NCBI RefSeq assembly: GCF_000379065.1 | Contig: NZ_KB900614.1 | Span: forward strand, 4,392,484-4,436,078 | Reading direction: 5' to 3' | Length of the DNA stretch: 43,595 bases | Source of the DNA: Salinispora mooreana | Lineage (GTDB): Bacteria > Actinomycetota > Actinomycetes > Mycobacteriales > Micromonosporaceae | Shown here: positions 26,035 to 36,954 of the stretch, piece by piece | How positions within the stretch are numbered: the stretch's first letter is position 1 | Layout of the letters: every line of letters starts with the position of its first letter | Translations under genes and position numbers: made by a program | The notes under the pieces: generated by a model | What the model was told of the DNA's origin: nothing | What the model saw: only the letters and a program-made list of their open reading frames with translations | Database searches by the model: none

Positions 26035-26415
26035 GCGGGTGAGCAGGAGTCAGTTGCCGTTCTGGACCAGTGCCACGTCCTCCTGTGGGGCGGTCAGCAC
26101 CTGGGCCACGGCCTTCATCATGTTCGGGATCCCCTTGTCGACCAGGTCGCCAGCCTTCATGAAGAAGTCGATGTCGACGTACGTTTCCGGCTCCCACTCC
26201 CAGCGGGTGCCGTCGTCGGCCTCGGCATCGAAGTAGCCCTGGCTCCCTGAGGGGACGGTCAGCGCGAATCCACGGGTGCCGTAGAGGCGGGCACTGAACA
26301 GCCGCGGACGGGTACCGCTTGGTCTCGGCCTCTCGGTGACGTCGGCTCCCACGAGACCAGCCACATCGTCCAAGGAGAGGTCGCCCGCCAGGGTCAACCT
26401 GAACTCGACAGCCAT
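26035..26415 (-). pseudogene. SitI3-like immunity gene, copy 2, truncated
   Basis: The frame starts MAVEFRLTLAGDLSLDDVAG and keeps GYFDAEADDGTRWEWEPETY and EDVALVQNGN. It then meets TGA at 26050-26052 where copy 1 has TGG (NWLLLTR), and LLLTR follows before the sequence changes into the HExxH pseudogene. The C-terminal 25 or so residues are missing. It is about 80 percent identical by eye to copy 1, so it may come from the same duplication. Confidence 0.7.
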
Positions 26416-26435
26416 CTCGACGGCCACCCTCCGTC

Positions 26436-26485
26436 TCAATCAACGATTTGCACCATCGCGCTTATTCGCCGTTACCGAACCGTGT
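26436..26485 (-). pseudogene. Short 3' remnant of a CdiA-CT-like toxin gene
   Basis: Just upstream of immunity copy 2 the minus strand reads KEHGSVTANK in one frame and AMVQIVD followed by TGA in the next. It lines up with the ends of the two toxin copies (KELVAVTPSRTIVQIVRRD and KELAAVTRNGAIIQIVRRN). Only about 50 bp is left. It shows that this immunity gene once had its own toxin. Confidence 0.45.
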
Positions 26486-26573
26486 TCCTTTGCGGCTCGC
26501 GATGCTGCGGCAGACGACGCCTCGCACGGCGGCGAGCCAGAACAAGCCCTCGCCGCCCCGATTCATAGGCGCG

Positions 26574-27023
26574 TCAGGGGTGGAGGATCCTGTCGTAGTC
26601 TTCGTCGTACCAGCCGTCGGTGTTGTGCTTTCGAAGGGTGCCCGCGACGCGAGTCAGCATCAGCACGTCGCCGTTGAGGGTCAGGGCCGCGTCCTCGGCC
26701 CTGCCGGCGAGGGTCCTGGCCACGGCCGCCAGCATATGGGTTTTGCCCTTGTCGGCCAGGGTGTCCTTGCGCATGTAGAAGCTGACGTCGACGTAGGTCT
26801 TCGGCTCCCATTCCCACAGAGCGCCACCGTCATTCTCGGCACTGTAGTAGCCGTGCCGGCCGCCGGTGATGTCCACGACGTACCCGCGCTCGTCGTTCAG
26901 GTCGGCGCTGAGCATTCTGCCGCCAGACGCCGTGGACGTCTCGACCGCTTCGGGAGCGGCCAGCTCCGCCACCTGTTCGAGCGGGATGTCGCCTTCCAGC
27001 GTCAGCCGGTACTCGACAGCCAT
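26574..27023 (-). CDS. SitI3-like immunity protein, copy 3
   Basis: The 149-aa protein starts MAVEYRLTLEGDIPLEQVAE, contains HGYYSAENDGGALWEWEPKT and EDAALTLNGDVLMLTRVAGT and ends DGWYDEDYDRILHP. It is more divergent than copies 1 and 2 but keeps the family pattern. AAGGGG lies five bases before the ATG. It follows the methyltransferase gene by 10 bp and has no toxin gene beside it, so it is an orphan immunity gene or has changed role. Confidence 0.72.
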   Translation of the reverse strand: MAVEYRLTLEGDIPLEQVAELAAPEAVETSTASGGRMLSADLNDERGYVVDITGGRHGYYSAENDGGALWEWEPKTYVDVSFYMRKDTLADKGKTHMLAAVARTLAGRAEDAALTLNGDVLMLTRVAGTLRKHNTDGWYDEDYDRILHP

Positions 27024-27033
27024 CTGCACCCCT

Positions 27034-27831
27034 TCATCGGTCTCGCCGATCTCGCCGGCCGATGCGGATGAGGAACTCGTTGTCCTCGGTGAAGGTATCG
27101 GTGTCGCTGTATCGGGCAAGGGTGGCACGGACAGCGCTGTCGAACGCGTCGAGCCGGTCGCCAAACAGTTGTGGCGCGGCGAACGAGGTGGAGTGCAGGT
27201 ACCCAAGGATGCTGTCCGCGGTCCAGGTTCGGATGACCGGCACGGCGTACTCCTCAACCTGACTGAACGGAGACTCACGCATGATCTCGCTGTACGGGCG
27301 GTGGTGATGCTGGAATAGGCTTTCGCCAGCGCGACGCTCCTCGCCGAGGAAGTCCTGGATGACCGTGCGGATTGCGGCCTTCCAGCCGTTGGTAGCAGTC
27401 CAGAAACTGTTGTCGGCGAAGATCGCGACCGCGCCGTCCGGGCTGACCTGCGCGTCCAACCGGGTTAGGGTCGCGGCCTGGTCGAGCCAGTGGAAGGCTC
27501 GGCAGATCGTCACCAGTTCGGCCTGCCATCCCGCCGGTGGCGTGAACTCCTCCGCCGTGACCTCCTGCAGCCGCAACTGAGCGTCGGCGGGTAGCTGCGG
27601 ACGGAGCGCATCTTCGGCAGCAGCGAGCATGCCTGGATCGCTGTCGATGGCGATGATGTCATCGAAACGGCCAAGCAGAGCCTCCACCACGAGGCCGGTG
27701 CCGGTGCCTACGTCGAGAAGGCGCCGCGGCTGACAGTCAGGGACCGCAGCGTCCAAAACGTCGGCCACGATTGCCGGGATGCCGGGCCGGTACTGCCGGT
27801 AGAAATCGATGGTTCCGTCAAACAGACCCAT
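27034..27831 (-). CDS. Class I SAM-dependent methyltransferase
   Basis: The product of about 265 aa starts MGLFDGTIDFYRQYRPGIPA and has SAM motif I RRLLDVGTGTGLVVEALLG, the acidic end of strand 2 in IAIDSDPGM, and a YRQYRP start common to small-molecule methyltransferases of actinomycetes. The substrate cannot be deduced. Two ATG codons six bases apart (27831 and 27837) could be used; upstream extension is possible but has no ribosome-binding site. The gene runs directly into immunity copy 3. Confidence 0.82.
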   Translation of the reverse strand: MGLFDGTIDFYRQYRPGIPAIVADVLDAAVPDCQPRRLLDVGTGTGLVVEALLGRFDDIIAIDSDPGMLAAAEDALRPQLPADAQLRLQEVTAEEFTPPAGWQAELVTICRAFHWLDQAATLTRLDAQVSPDGAVAIFADNSFWTATNGWKAAIRTVIQDFLGEERRAGESLFQHHHRPYSEIMRESPFSQVEEYAVPVIRTWTADSILGYLHSTSFAAPQLFGDRLDAFDSAVRATLARYSDTDTFTEDNEFLIRIGRRDRRDR

Positions 27832-27975
27832 GAACATCTCGGTGGGCGAGCTCGGTGATGTTGGCCGGGTAGCGGGGAGATCAGCTGCCACGGGCAGGCC
27901 AACGTCGTCGAGCCGTTCGGGCTGTGAATCGCTGGTCGTCCGTCCGATACCGGGATGACGATCATCCCGGCAGAG

Positions 27976-28002
27976 CCACCGGGAGCCTACGCCTCCCGGT
28001 GG
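27976..28002 (-). terminator. Terminator hairpin after immunity copy 4
   Basis: CCACCGGGAG (27976-27985) and CTCCCGGTGG (27993-28002) pair perfectly over 10 bp with a 7-base loop. It lies 43 bp beyond the stop of the immunity gene at 28045, at the end of the DUF6244-toxin-immunity unit, and before the methyltransferase gene. Confidence 0.72.
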
Positions 28003-28044
28003 GTGTTGCTCGTTGAGCGGAGAGGTATCGCGAAATGTGTGAGT

Positions 28045-28497
28045 TCAACCCGCGGTCATGCCTTTGACGTCGTAGTTGTCCCACCAGGTTGGCCGGTGTT
28101 CGCGTAGTTGTCCCGTGACTCGTGTCAGTAGGAGCCAGTTGCCGTTGAGCACGAACGCGGCGTCTTCCGGCCGGTTGGTGAGGACACGGGCCACGGCCGA
28201 CACCATTGTTGGGACCACGTCTTCGGGTGGGTTGTTCTTGCGCAGGTCGAAGATGATGTTGGTGTAGGTGTCGGGTTCCCATTCCCACTGGGTGCCGTCG
28301 TCGTCTTCGGCGTCGAAGTAGCCGCTGCTGCCTGCGGAAACGGTGACGGTGTAGCCGAGTTCCTCCCCGAGGTCGGCGGTGAGCAGCCGGGGGTAGCCGG
28401 GCAGGGTTGACTCCTCGACGCCGTGCGGGGCGACGAGGGACGCGAGGTCTTCCAGGGGGATGTCGCCGGCTAGGGTCAGTCGGTATTCGATGCCCAC
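28045..28497 (-). CDS. SitI3-like immunity protein, copy 4
   Basis: The 150-aa protein starts MGIEYRLTLAGDIPLEDLAS at GTG 28495-28497, contains GYFDAEDDDGTQWEWEPDTY and EDAAFVLNGNWLLLTRVTGQ and ends VKGMTAG. It follows the intact toxin frame by 15 bp and is its expected immunity partner. Like the other copies it is acidic in its middle part and has no signal peptide. A terminator hairpin follows. Confidence 0.78.
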   Translation of the reverse strand: MGIEYRLTLAGDIPLEDLASLVAPHGVEESTLPGYPRLLTADLGEELGYTVTVSAGSSGYFDAEDDDGTQWEWEPDTYTNIIFDLRKNNPPEDVVPTMVSAVARVLTNRPEDAAFVLNGNWLLLTRVTGQLREHRPTWWDNYDVKGMTAG

Positions 28498-28512
28498 GTG
28501 TTGCCTGCCTTC

Positions 28513-29118
28513 TCAGTTGCGTCGGACGATCTGAATGATCGCACCGTTTCGGGTCACTGCTGCCAGTTCCTTGAGGTGTGGGACCGGCCAGTCGTTGAAC
28601 TGCATTCGCAGGCCGGCGATGTCGCCGCGCCAGTCGCACAGGTTCAACACCACTCGCTGGGTCTGTTGCCTCGCCACTTTCTGCGACACTTCCGTCCATA
28701 CCCCGCGTACCGCCTTGCCGGCGGTGGGGGAGTAGCAGTCGAAGACGTGGCCCTCGATGAGGTAGTCCGGATCCTTGTCCGGCTTCCCCCTGTCGCCGGT
28801 GTTCTGGCGGGCGTCGGCGATTTCCTGCCGCGTCGGGTTCTGATGCACGCGGTAGCCGTCGTGGGCGAGAGTGTCGGCGCACTCGTTTTCTAACTCCAGC
28901 GAGCGTTGTACCACCGTGTCCTCTCGTGGTGGGATCTTCGTTCGGGGCCCAGTGGGCGAGCCGCCGGGAACGCCGGTTGGCGGCCGGCTCCAGGACGTGG
29001 GACTCGATTCGGGGATGGCTGGGTCATCCGTGGCGGCTGCTGTCGTGGTCGGGCCGTCGGCGGCAGCGGTGGAGTTGGGGGCGGGGCTGGCGGATGCAGG
29101 GCCACCAGCCCCGGTCAG
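28513..29118 (-). CDS. CdiA-CT-like tRNase toxin domain with linker, intact copy (-1 frame continuation of DUF6244)
   Basis: From the slip site the -1 frame gives 201 residues: LTGAGGPASASPAPNSTAAA, a Pro/Ser/Thr linker ending PTGPRTKIPPRED, then the toxin domain SLELENECADTLAHDGYRVH, NPTRQEIADARQNTGD, DKDPDYLIEGHVFDCYSPTA, RVVLNLCDWRGDIAG and IIQIVRRN. This matches the CdiA C-terminal tRNA-nuclease family (PF18451-like, from memory). There is no ATG, GTG or TTG in this frame from its preceding stop until GTG 28912-28914. A separate start there (AGAGG upstream) would give a 133-aa bare toxin. With -1 frameshifting the fusion is 376 aa. Confidence 0.78.
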   Translation of the reverse strand: MTGAGGPASASPAPNSTAAADGPTTTAAATDDPAIPESSPTSWSRPPTGVPGGSPTGPRTKIPPREDTVVQRSLELENECADTLAHDGYRVHQNPTRQEIADARQNTGDRGKPDKDPDYLIEGHVFDCYSPTAGKAVRGVWTEVSQKVARQQTQRVVLNLCDWRGDIAGLRMQFNDWPVPHLKELAAVTRNGAIIQIVRRN

Positions 29119-29124
29119 TTTCCC
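29082..29124 (-). promoter_or_regulatory. Candidate -1 frameshift signal, copy 2
   Basis: The DUF6244 frame ends TCG GGA AAC TGA; the heptamer G GGA AAC occupies 29118-29124. Four bases later CGGGGCTGGTGG (29102-29113) pairs with CCGCCAGCCCCG (29082-29093) over 12 bp, one of them G-U, around an 8-base loop. Heptamer, stop codon, short spacer and stable stem are the standard parts of a bacterial -1 frameshift site, and the -1 frame is the toxin frame. Confidence 0.65.
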
Positions 29125-29642
29125 GACGATCCCAGTTGTCGTGCTTCAGCGACCGCCGCCTCGATAGCCTGCCGGGTGGTGCCGGTACGTTCCACGAGAA
29201 GCACCACGATCTGCTTGGCTTCATTCAACGTCTGCAACAGGGGTCCTGGCTGCCCGCCGTGCAGAACGGCTCTGACGAGTTGCTGCACATCGCCGAGTTG
29301 ACTAATCACCTGGGTCCCCGCATCGCGGGCGTTGTCCAGTGCGCTCTGCACCGGTGCCAACCCAGCGACCGTCTCCTGCGGCGTGCCCTGGCGGGGCACC
29401 GCCGCGGTCGCCTTTGCCGCCTCCCCAGCCGACGCGGAGAAGCGACCAAAGCCGGCCTGGACGTTCTGAATCGCGTCGTGGACCCGGGCCATACCGACGG
29501 CCACAGCGGCGAAGCCAGCGCCCGCGGCACGAGCGCCGACCTCCTGCGCCTGGCTACCGGCTGCGGCGGTCAGACCGCGAGCTTTGTCGACACCAGCGGT
29601 CAGGGCACCCAACTCGCTGTGGATCTTCTCGATGATCGACAC
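29115..29642 (-). CDS. DUF6244-type helical protein, copy 2
   Basis: I start at GTG 29640-29642 (SIIEKIHSELGALTAGVDKA), with GGAGG upstream, which gives 175 aa, exactly the length of copy 1. It shares AGFAAVAVGMARVHDAIQNV, GTPQETVAGLAPVQSALDNA and LHGGQPGPLLQTLNEAKQIV and ends ARQLGSSGN. It is an Ala-rich helical protein without a signal peptide. It is the zero-frame product of the toxin unit and would be the N-terminal domain of the frameshift fusion. Confidence 0.75.
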   Translation of the reverse strand: MSIIEKIHSELGALTAGVDKARGLTAAAGSQAQEVGARAAGAGFAAVAVGMARVHDAIQNVQAGFGRFSASAGEAAKATAAVPRQGTPQETVAGLAPVQSALDNARDAGTQVISQLGDVQQLVRAVLHGGQPGPLLQTLNEAKQIVVLLVERTGTTRQAIEAAVAEARQLGSSGN

Positions 29643-29738
29643 GTGAAGCAATCCTCCGATCGGCGATGACGATGGCTGCGTCCTAACGGGTCGTGCCATC
29701 GTGCCAGTGACCGGCCTCGAGCGACTCGTCGGTCTGGT

Positions 29739-29951
29739 CTACATGGCACTGACTGCGGGCTTGCCGGTACCACGAAGCTGGGCGTAGACGCCGTGAGGCC
29801 CCTTGGCCTTGCACTCCACGAACATCTGCCGGATCACCCAAGACGTGCGCTCCGGGCCTTCCACGATCAACAGGTCAACGAGGTCCCTATCTCGCTCGAA
29901 GCGTGAGGTGGCGGTACTGCGGTCTACCGTCGGTATTCCGTGCTGCTGGCG
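29739..29951 (-). other. Open frame following the GlyRS stop in the same frame
   Basis: Directly after the TAG of the glycyl-tRNA synthetase gene the same frame stays open for 70 codons to TAG 29739-29741. It contains SRFERDRDLVDLLIVEGPER followed by TSWVIRQMFVECKAKGPHGV and YAQLRGTGKPAVSAM. Composition and codon use look protein-like, but no ATG or well-placed GTG begins it. It may be a 5'-truncated gene fragment. I do not recognise it. Confidence 0.35.
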
Positions 29952-32938
<2,987 letters not shown>

Positions 32939-32942
<4 letters not shown>

Positions 32943-33991
32943 CTCGGTTCGGTCAACTCGTGGAACGGATTCGATCTGCGGTCACCGTGGATTACGGTGG
33001 CCCGGTTCAACTGGGCCTCAGCGTGGTCGTGCAGCCATGTGCCGCCGCCGGTCGGCATCGGCTGCGCCAACAGCGAGTGGAAGAACGCGACGGTACGGGG
33101 CAGACTGTTCAACTTCCTGCCGTCTTCTGACTGGGCCTCCGGCGGATCGACGTGCAGCCCAATCGCACTTCGCACAGGTGCCACCTTGCAGCCCGCAGCG
33201 ATGAGCTTGGCGCCGACGTAGGCGTCCTCGGCGCCCCATAAGCCGTGGAAGCCCGGGTGGAAGCCGCCGACATCGATGACCGCCTCCCTGGGCATGGCGA
33301 CGAGGGCGGTGATCACGGTCCGTGGCAGCGACCAGTCGAACACCCATCGCCCGTTGCCGAGCCCACGAAGGTCGTCGGTCTCGTCCAGCAGCCGGCAGCG
33401 CTTCGGGCTGTCGAGGATCGTGCCGCTAAACGGCAGGAGGCCTGCGGGGAAGACGGTGCTAGCCCGAGGGTCCTGGTCGAGGTCGACGCTCGTCGGCGTG
33501 AGCGGCCCGGCGGCGAGCGCCGCCGCGGGCACATGCTGGCGGAAGCCGAGCAAGACGAGGCCGTCGGCGGCACGCGACGCCAACTCGCGCAGGGTGAGCG
33601 GCGGCAGGACCATGTCACCATCGACGTAGAGCACTGTCGGTGCGGACGTGAGGACCGTTCCGACGTTGCGGGCGACCGACGAGCCGACCGGCTTCGCCAG
33701 CCGGACTACGGTCGGTCGGGAGGGGTGCGCGGCGGCGCGGAAGGCCCCGTCATCGTCGCTGGCGTCATCGACAACGATGATCTCCAGGTCGACGCCTTCA
33801 CTCGCGGCGAGTGCGTCCAGGACGTGCGTGATCGCGAAGGCGCGGTTACGGATCGGTACGACTGCACTCAGGGGTGCGCACCCACTGGTGCGGATGTGGT
33901 ATTCGTTGTCCTGCTTTGTGATCATGGCCGTCACGCTGCCGGGCTTTGCTGGCGGTCGTGTCCGGCGAACGGTGCTGAAATCAACGGTCAC
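32939..33991 (-). CDS. GT2-type glycosyltransferase
   Basis: The 350-aa protein has a GT-A fold: SAVVPIRNRAFAITHVLDAL, the nucleotide-binding LEIIVVDDASDDD, and a DxD-type motif in VLYVDGDMVLPP. A later WGAEDAYVGAKL stretch is the usual acceptor/metal region (ED). It should transfer a sugar from an NDP-sugar; donor and acceptor are unknown. It has no membrane segments. Its GTG start overlaps the SDR stop by four bases and its stop overlaps the GlyRS start. Confidence 0.85.
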
Positions 33992-34851
33992 TGCGGTTCC
34001 TCACCAAGAAATGAATCGGGTGCGGATACCGCAGCACGACGTCTGGAGGACGCCGGCCAATGCGGTGATAGTACCCGATCTGCGGGCTGGGGACTCAAGC
34101 GGTTATTCGTAGCGTCCGTTGGCGCTGGTCCGCGCTCGATATCGGCCGGTCGGAGCTGCACGGTCAGTCCGCCGTCCAGGGTGATCGTGTGGCCGTTGGC
34201 GCAGTCGAGCGCCGCAGATGCGACCGTGATCGCCGCTACGGCGACCTCGTCCAGGCGCGGGTACCGGCCGAGCGGCACGAGCCTGATCAGGGCTTCGGCA
34301 AGTTCGCCATCGGCACGGCTGGTGGCGGATTCGGCGATGGGTCCGACGGCAAGAACACGGGTGGTGATCCCGTGCGCGGCGTACTCCAGTGCGAAGGATC
34401 GTGCCAGGCTCTCCATGCCAGCCCGCGCCGCGTCGTAACTGATCATATAGCGGTGTGGGTAGCGGGCACCGACCGAGCCGATGAGCACGATCGAGCCGCC
34501 GATCGCGTACGACTGTGCGGACTTGGCGAACACGGACATCGCCCGGAACGTGGTCATAACATCACCGAGGGCCGCTTCCACATCAAGATCCGTGGCGTCG
34601 CCGACACGGACCAGCGGCGGAATGCTGCCACCGGCAAGGATCAGCTCGCACCGGGATGCGCCGACTAGCTCCGCCTTTAACCTGTCGCCGAAGGCGGGCG
34701 ATCCGGCGTCGGCGCGAAGCAGTTCGACGCCAGGCGGAACCTCGGTAAGCAGCGGATCGACGGCGAGCGTGCGGTCGCCCTTCCGAGTCGAGGCGGCGGT
34801 GACCGCTGAGCCGAGCTGGCCTGCCGCCCCGGCGATGACGCGCAGGATCAT
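33988..34851 (-). CDS. Short-chain dehydrogenase/reductase family protein
   Basis: The 287-aa protein has a nucleotide-binding GAAGQLGSAVTAAS, LILAGGSIPP in the NNAG position, SIVLIGSVGARYPHRYMISY and then a catalytic-type YDAAR where most family members have YxxxK. The Lys-to-Arg change may weaken or alter catalysis. The C-terminus (after LDGGLTVQLRP) has about 45 extra residues without clear structure. It overlaps the methyltransferase stop by four bases, within the operon. Confidence 0.8.
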   Translation of the reverse strand: MILRVIAGAAGQLGSAVTAASTRKGDRTLAVDPLLTEVPPGVELLRADAGSPAFGDRLKAELVGASRCELILAGGSIPPLVRVGDATDLDVEAALGDVMTTFRAMSVFAKSAQSYAIGGSIVLIGSVGARYPHRYMISYDAARAGMESLARSFALEYAAHGITTRVLAVGPIAESATSRADGELAEALIRLVPLGRYPRLDEVAVAAITVASAALDCANGHTITLDGGLTVQLRPADIERGPAPTDATNNRLSPQPADRVLSPHWPASSRRRAAVSAPDSFLGEEPQ

Positions 34852-35555
34852 GGCAGGGACTCCCTACGCAGTTCTGCGGCGTACTTCGCGCCCCAGGTCA
34901 TCGTCTTGACCATGGTCAGCCCGGCCTCCTGCGCGTGCGCCTGCAGCGTCGGCGGATCGACCCAGAGCCAGGGAAACCAGTCCCCGATCCGGTCGCGGTA
35001 TCGCAGGCGCAGGGTTACCTCGCCCGGGTACGCGTCGCGGCTCTGTGCGGTCTCGCCCCATGCGACGTGGCCAGGTCCACGCCAGTCGACGCTGGTGACG
35101 AGCAGGCGCCCGGCGGGTGTCATCCATCCAGCCAGATGGACGAGCCACCTGCCGAGTTGGTCAAGGGTGCCGCAGATGCCAAGACCGCCGCCGAGTGCGG
35201 CTACTACGTTGACCGGCTCAGGCGGAGACCAAGCCGTGGCGTCGGCCTGGACCGCGGTGAGCCCATGGGCCGCAGCGAATGCCACTGCGGTGGGGCAGGA
35301 GTCCACGCCGATGCTGGCGATGCCCCGGCGGTGCAAGATCTCCAGGTGGCGTCCCGTGGCGCAACCGACATCCGCGACCGACTGGCCCAGCTCGACCCAG
35401 TCCAAGATTTTGGTGTCGACAGGTGGCTGAGCGGCCGGTTCCCGACGCCACCAGGCCAGATCGGTGACACTGCGGTGGCCGTCACTGCGTTCGACGATGA
35501 GCGGGGCGTCGGGTTGTGGATCGCGTAGCGCGATCTCCAGAAGGTCAGTGGGCAT
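34848..35555 (-). CDS. SAM-dependent methyltransferase
   Basis: The protein of about 235 aa starts MPTDLLEIALRDPQPDAPLI and has motif I SVADVGCATGRHLEILHRRG, IGVDSCPTAVAFA at strand 2 and NVVAALGGGLGICG at motif II. Substrate unknown; the length and the WFPWLWVDPPTLQ end suggest a small-molecule enzyme. I use ATG 35553-35555, overlapping the upstream stop by 11 bases, instead of a longer start inside the neighbour. It is coupled at both ends. Confidence 0.82.
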   Translation of the reverse strand: MPTDLLEIALRDPQPDAPLIVERSDGHRSVTDLAWWRREPAAQPPVDTKILDWVELGQSVADVGCATGRHLEILHRRGIASIGVDSCPTAVAFAAAHGLTAVQADATAWSPPEPVNVVAALGGGLGICGTLDQLGRWLVHLAGWMTPAGRLLVTSVDWRGPGHVAWGETAQSRDAYPGEVTLRLRYRDRIGDWFPWLWVDPPTLQAHAQEAGLTMVKTMTWGAKYAAELRRESLP

Positions 35556-36954
35556 GGTCGGCTCCAGACGTAACGTGAGGGGAAAGCCAGGCCGCATCGA
35601 GCCGGAACTCGTGCTCCCGGGCCGGGCCGGCCGGTCCTGACCGCACGATCAGGGAGTCGACTCCGTGTAGGCGGGACAGGGCGCGTACGGCGGGCACGTT
35701 CGCCGCCTGAGCCGCGAGCGCCGAGTTGGAGCGCAGGCCACAGGCGACAGCCATGATCGCTAGGTGGATCGCGTCGTAGCCGGTGAAAGCGGCTTGGGCG
35801 CGTCCGGGCTTGCCGTGCGGCGAGGCGGCGATGAGGTCTGTCATGGTCAGGGTTTCGAGTACTTCGTGAACGCGTTCGTGGAGGATCGCCGCATCGAGGT
35901 CGCCAAGGAACAACACCTGGCAGCCTGCTCCGGTTGCCAGGTTCCTGAAGCCGGCCCGGATGGCGTCGAGATCGACCGATCGGTATAGCAGAGTCGGTGT
36001 GATGTCATCGACAATGAGCGTCGCCCTGGCGAGCGTCGCCGCGGCCTCAACGAGCGAGTTGGTCGAATCCGAGATCTCCCGCGCTCCGAATAGAGGGACC
36101 GTGACCGTGGCGCGGCGCCTACCCGAGGCGACGACACGGCGGGCGTCCGATGGCTCTACGCCGTGGTGGATGGTCAGGCCGGTTCGGCGCAGCGCTCGCC
36201 ACGCCGGCTTCAGTCGCTGCCGGACCCTGCGCGCGACATCGAGGCGTTCGTCGTCGGGCAGCGCCGTCGCGTTCGTCTCGCCGAGCGTGAAAGCGGCGCC
36301 CCAGATCTGGTCGTAGCCAGCGGGCCGCAACTTGGCCCCTCCTGGTGCCGGGGCGAACGGGTCGCCAGGTGTGTGCAACCGACCGATCGGTGCGACGGCG
36401 GGCAGCCGCCCGATGGAGCGCCCTCCGGTCACCCCTTCACTGAGATACACCGCGGATGCGCCGACGGTGTCGTAAGCGCCGGCGATGAGCAGGTCTGGCA
36501 GGTCGGTCGCACGGCGGGTGAAGGACGTGCGGCGGGCGCGCGCGGCCAAGTGCCATGTGCAGCCGTCGAGTTCCGCGACGTCGCCGCCGAACTCGACTGG
36601 CCAGCCCTCGTCGTTGAGGACTTCGCAGATCCCGGCTAGGTCGTAGGAGGTGTCTTCGGCGGGCTCGCCTCGGCCGACGGCCGCGCCGACCAGACAGACC
36701 CGCCGCCGGGTGCGGCGCCCTTCCTGGCAGGCATCAATAGCCTGGTGAAAAAGGGCGGAGGTGACACGGGGGCGGTGGTGGTAGAGCAGTGGAAAGAGCA
36801 ATGGCCCTTCGCGTTTCGCCGGGATCGCGCGTGGCGCAGCCTCGGGCACGGAACCGTGGAGCGCCTCCTGCAACGTCCCGGCTGCGGACGTGTCGCTCAA
36901 CCACCGACCCGAGACACTGGAAATCCAGTCAGTCAACTCTCGATGCCGAATCAC
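35545..36954 (-). CDS. Unrecognised 469-aa protein of the GlyRS operon
   Basis: I start at GTG 36952-36954, which overlaps the upstream stop as GTGA. I do not recognise the family. Visible features are an N-terminal segment GPLLFPLLYHHRPRVTSALF; VCLVGAAVGRGEPAEDTSYD; a middle part with AGYDQIWGAAFTLGETNATA; ATLIVDDITPTLLYRSVDLD; and a C-terminal VRALSRLHGVDSLIVRSGPA. There are no membrane segments or signal peptide. The position between a cupin-nucleotidyltransferase and a methyltransferase, with overlaps on both sides, shows that it belongs to the same pathway. Confidence 0.7.
   Translation of the reverse strand: MIRHRELTDWISSVSGRWLSDTSAAGTLQEALHGSVPEAAPRAIPAKREGPLLFPLLYHHRPRVTSALFHQAIDACQEGRRTRRRVCLVGAAVGRGEPAEDTSYDLAGICEVLNDEGWPVEFGGDVAELDGCTWHLAARARRTSFTRRATDLPDLLIAGAYDTVGASAVYLSEGVTGGRSIGRLPAVAPIGRLHTPGDPFAPAPGGAKLRPAGYDQIWGAAFTLGETNATALPDDERLDVARRVRQRLKPAWRALRRTGLTIHHGVEPSDARRVVASGRRRATVTVPLFGAREISDSTNSLVEAAATLARATLIVDDITPTLLYRSVDLDAIRAGFRNLATGAGCQVLFLGDLDAAILHERVHEVLETLTMTDLIAASPHGKPGRAQAAFTGYDAIHLAIMAVACGLRSNSALAAQAANVPAVRALSRLHGVDSLIVRSGPAGPAREHEFRLDAAWLSPHVTSGADHAH

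Noticed and set aside
28513..28914. The toxin as an independent gene starting at GTG 28914
   Set aside because: Possible, since AGAGG precedes it, but copy 1 has no equivalent start, and the linker upstream is conserved as protein in the same frame in both loci. I keep it as the alternative rather than the main call.
29082..29113. The hairpin after DUF6244 as a simple transcription terminator
   Set aside because: It lies directly after the stop and is GC-rich, but it has no T tract, lies inside a continuous coding frame, and is followed by the toxin and immunity genes that need transcription.
33245..34438. A 397-codon plus-strand frame opposite the GT2 and SDR genes
   Set aside because: It is antisense to two recognisable enzymes and has no domain of its own.
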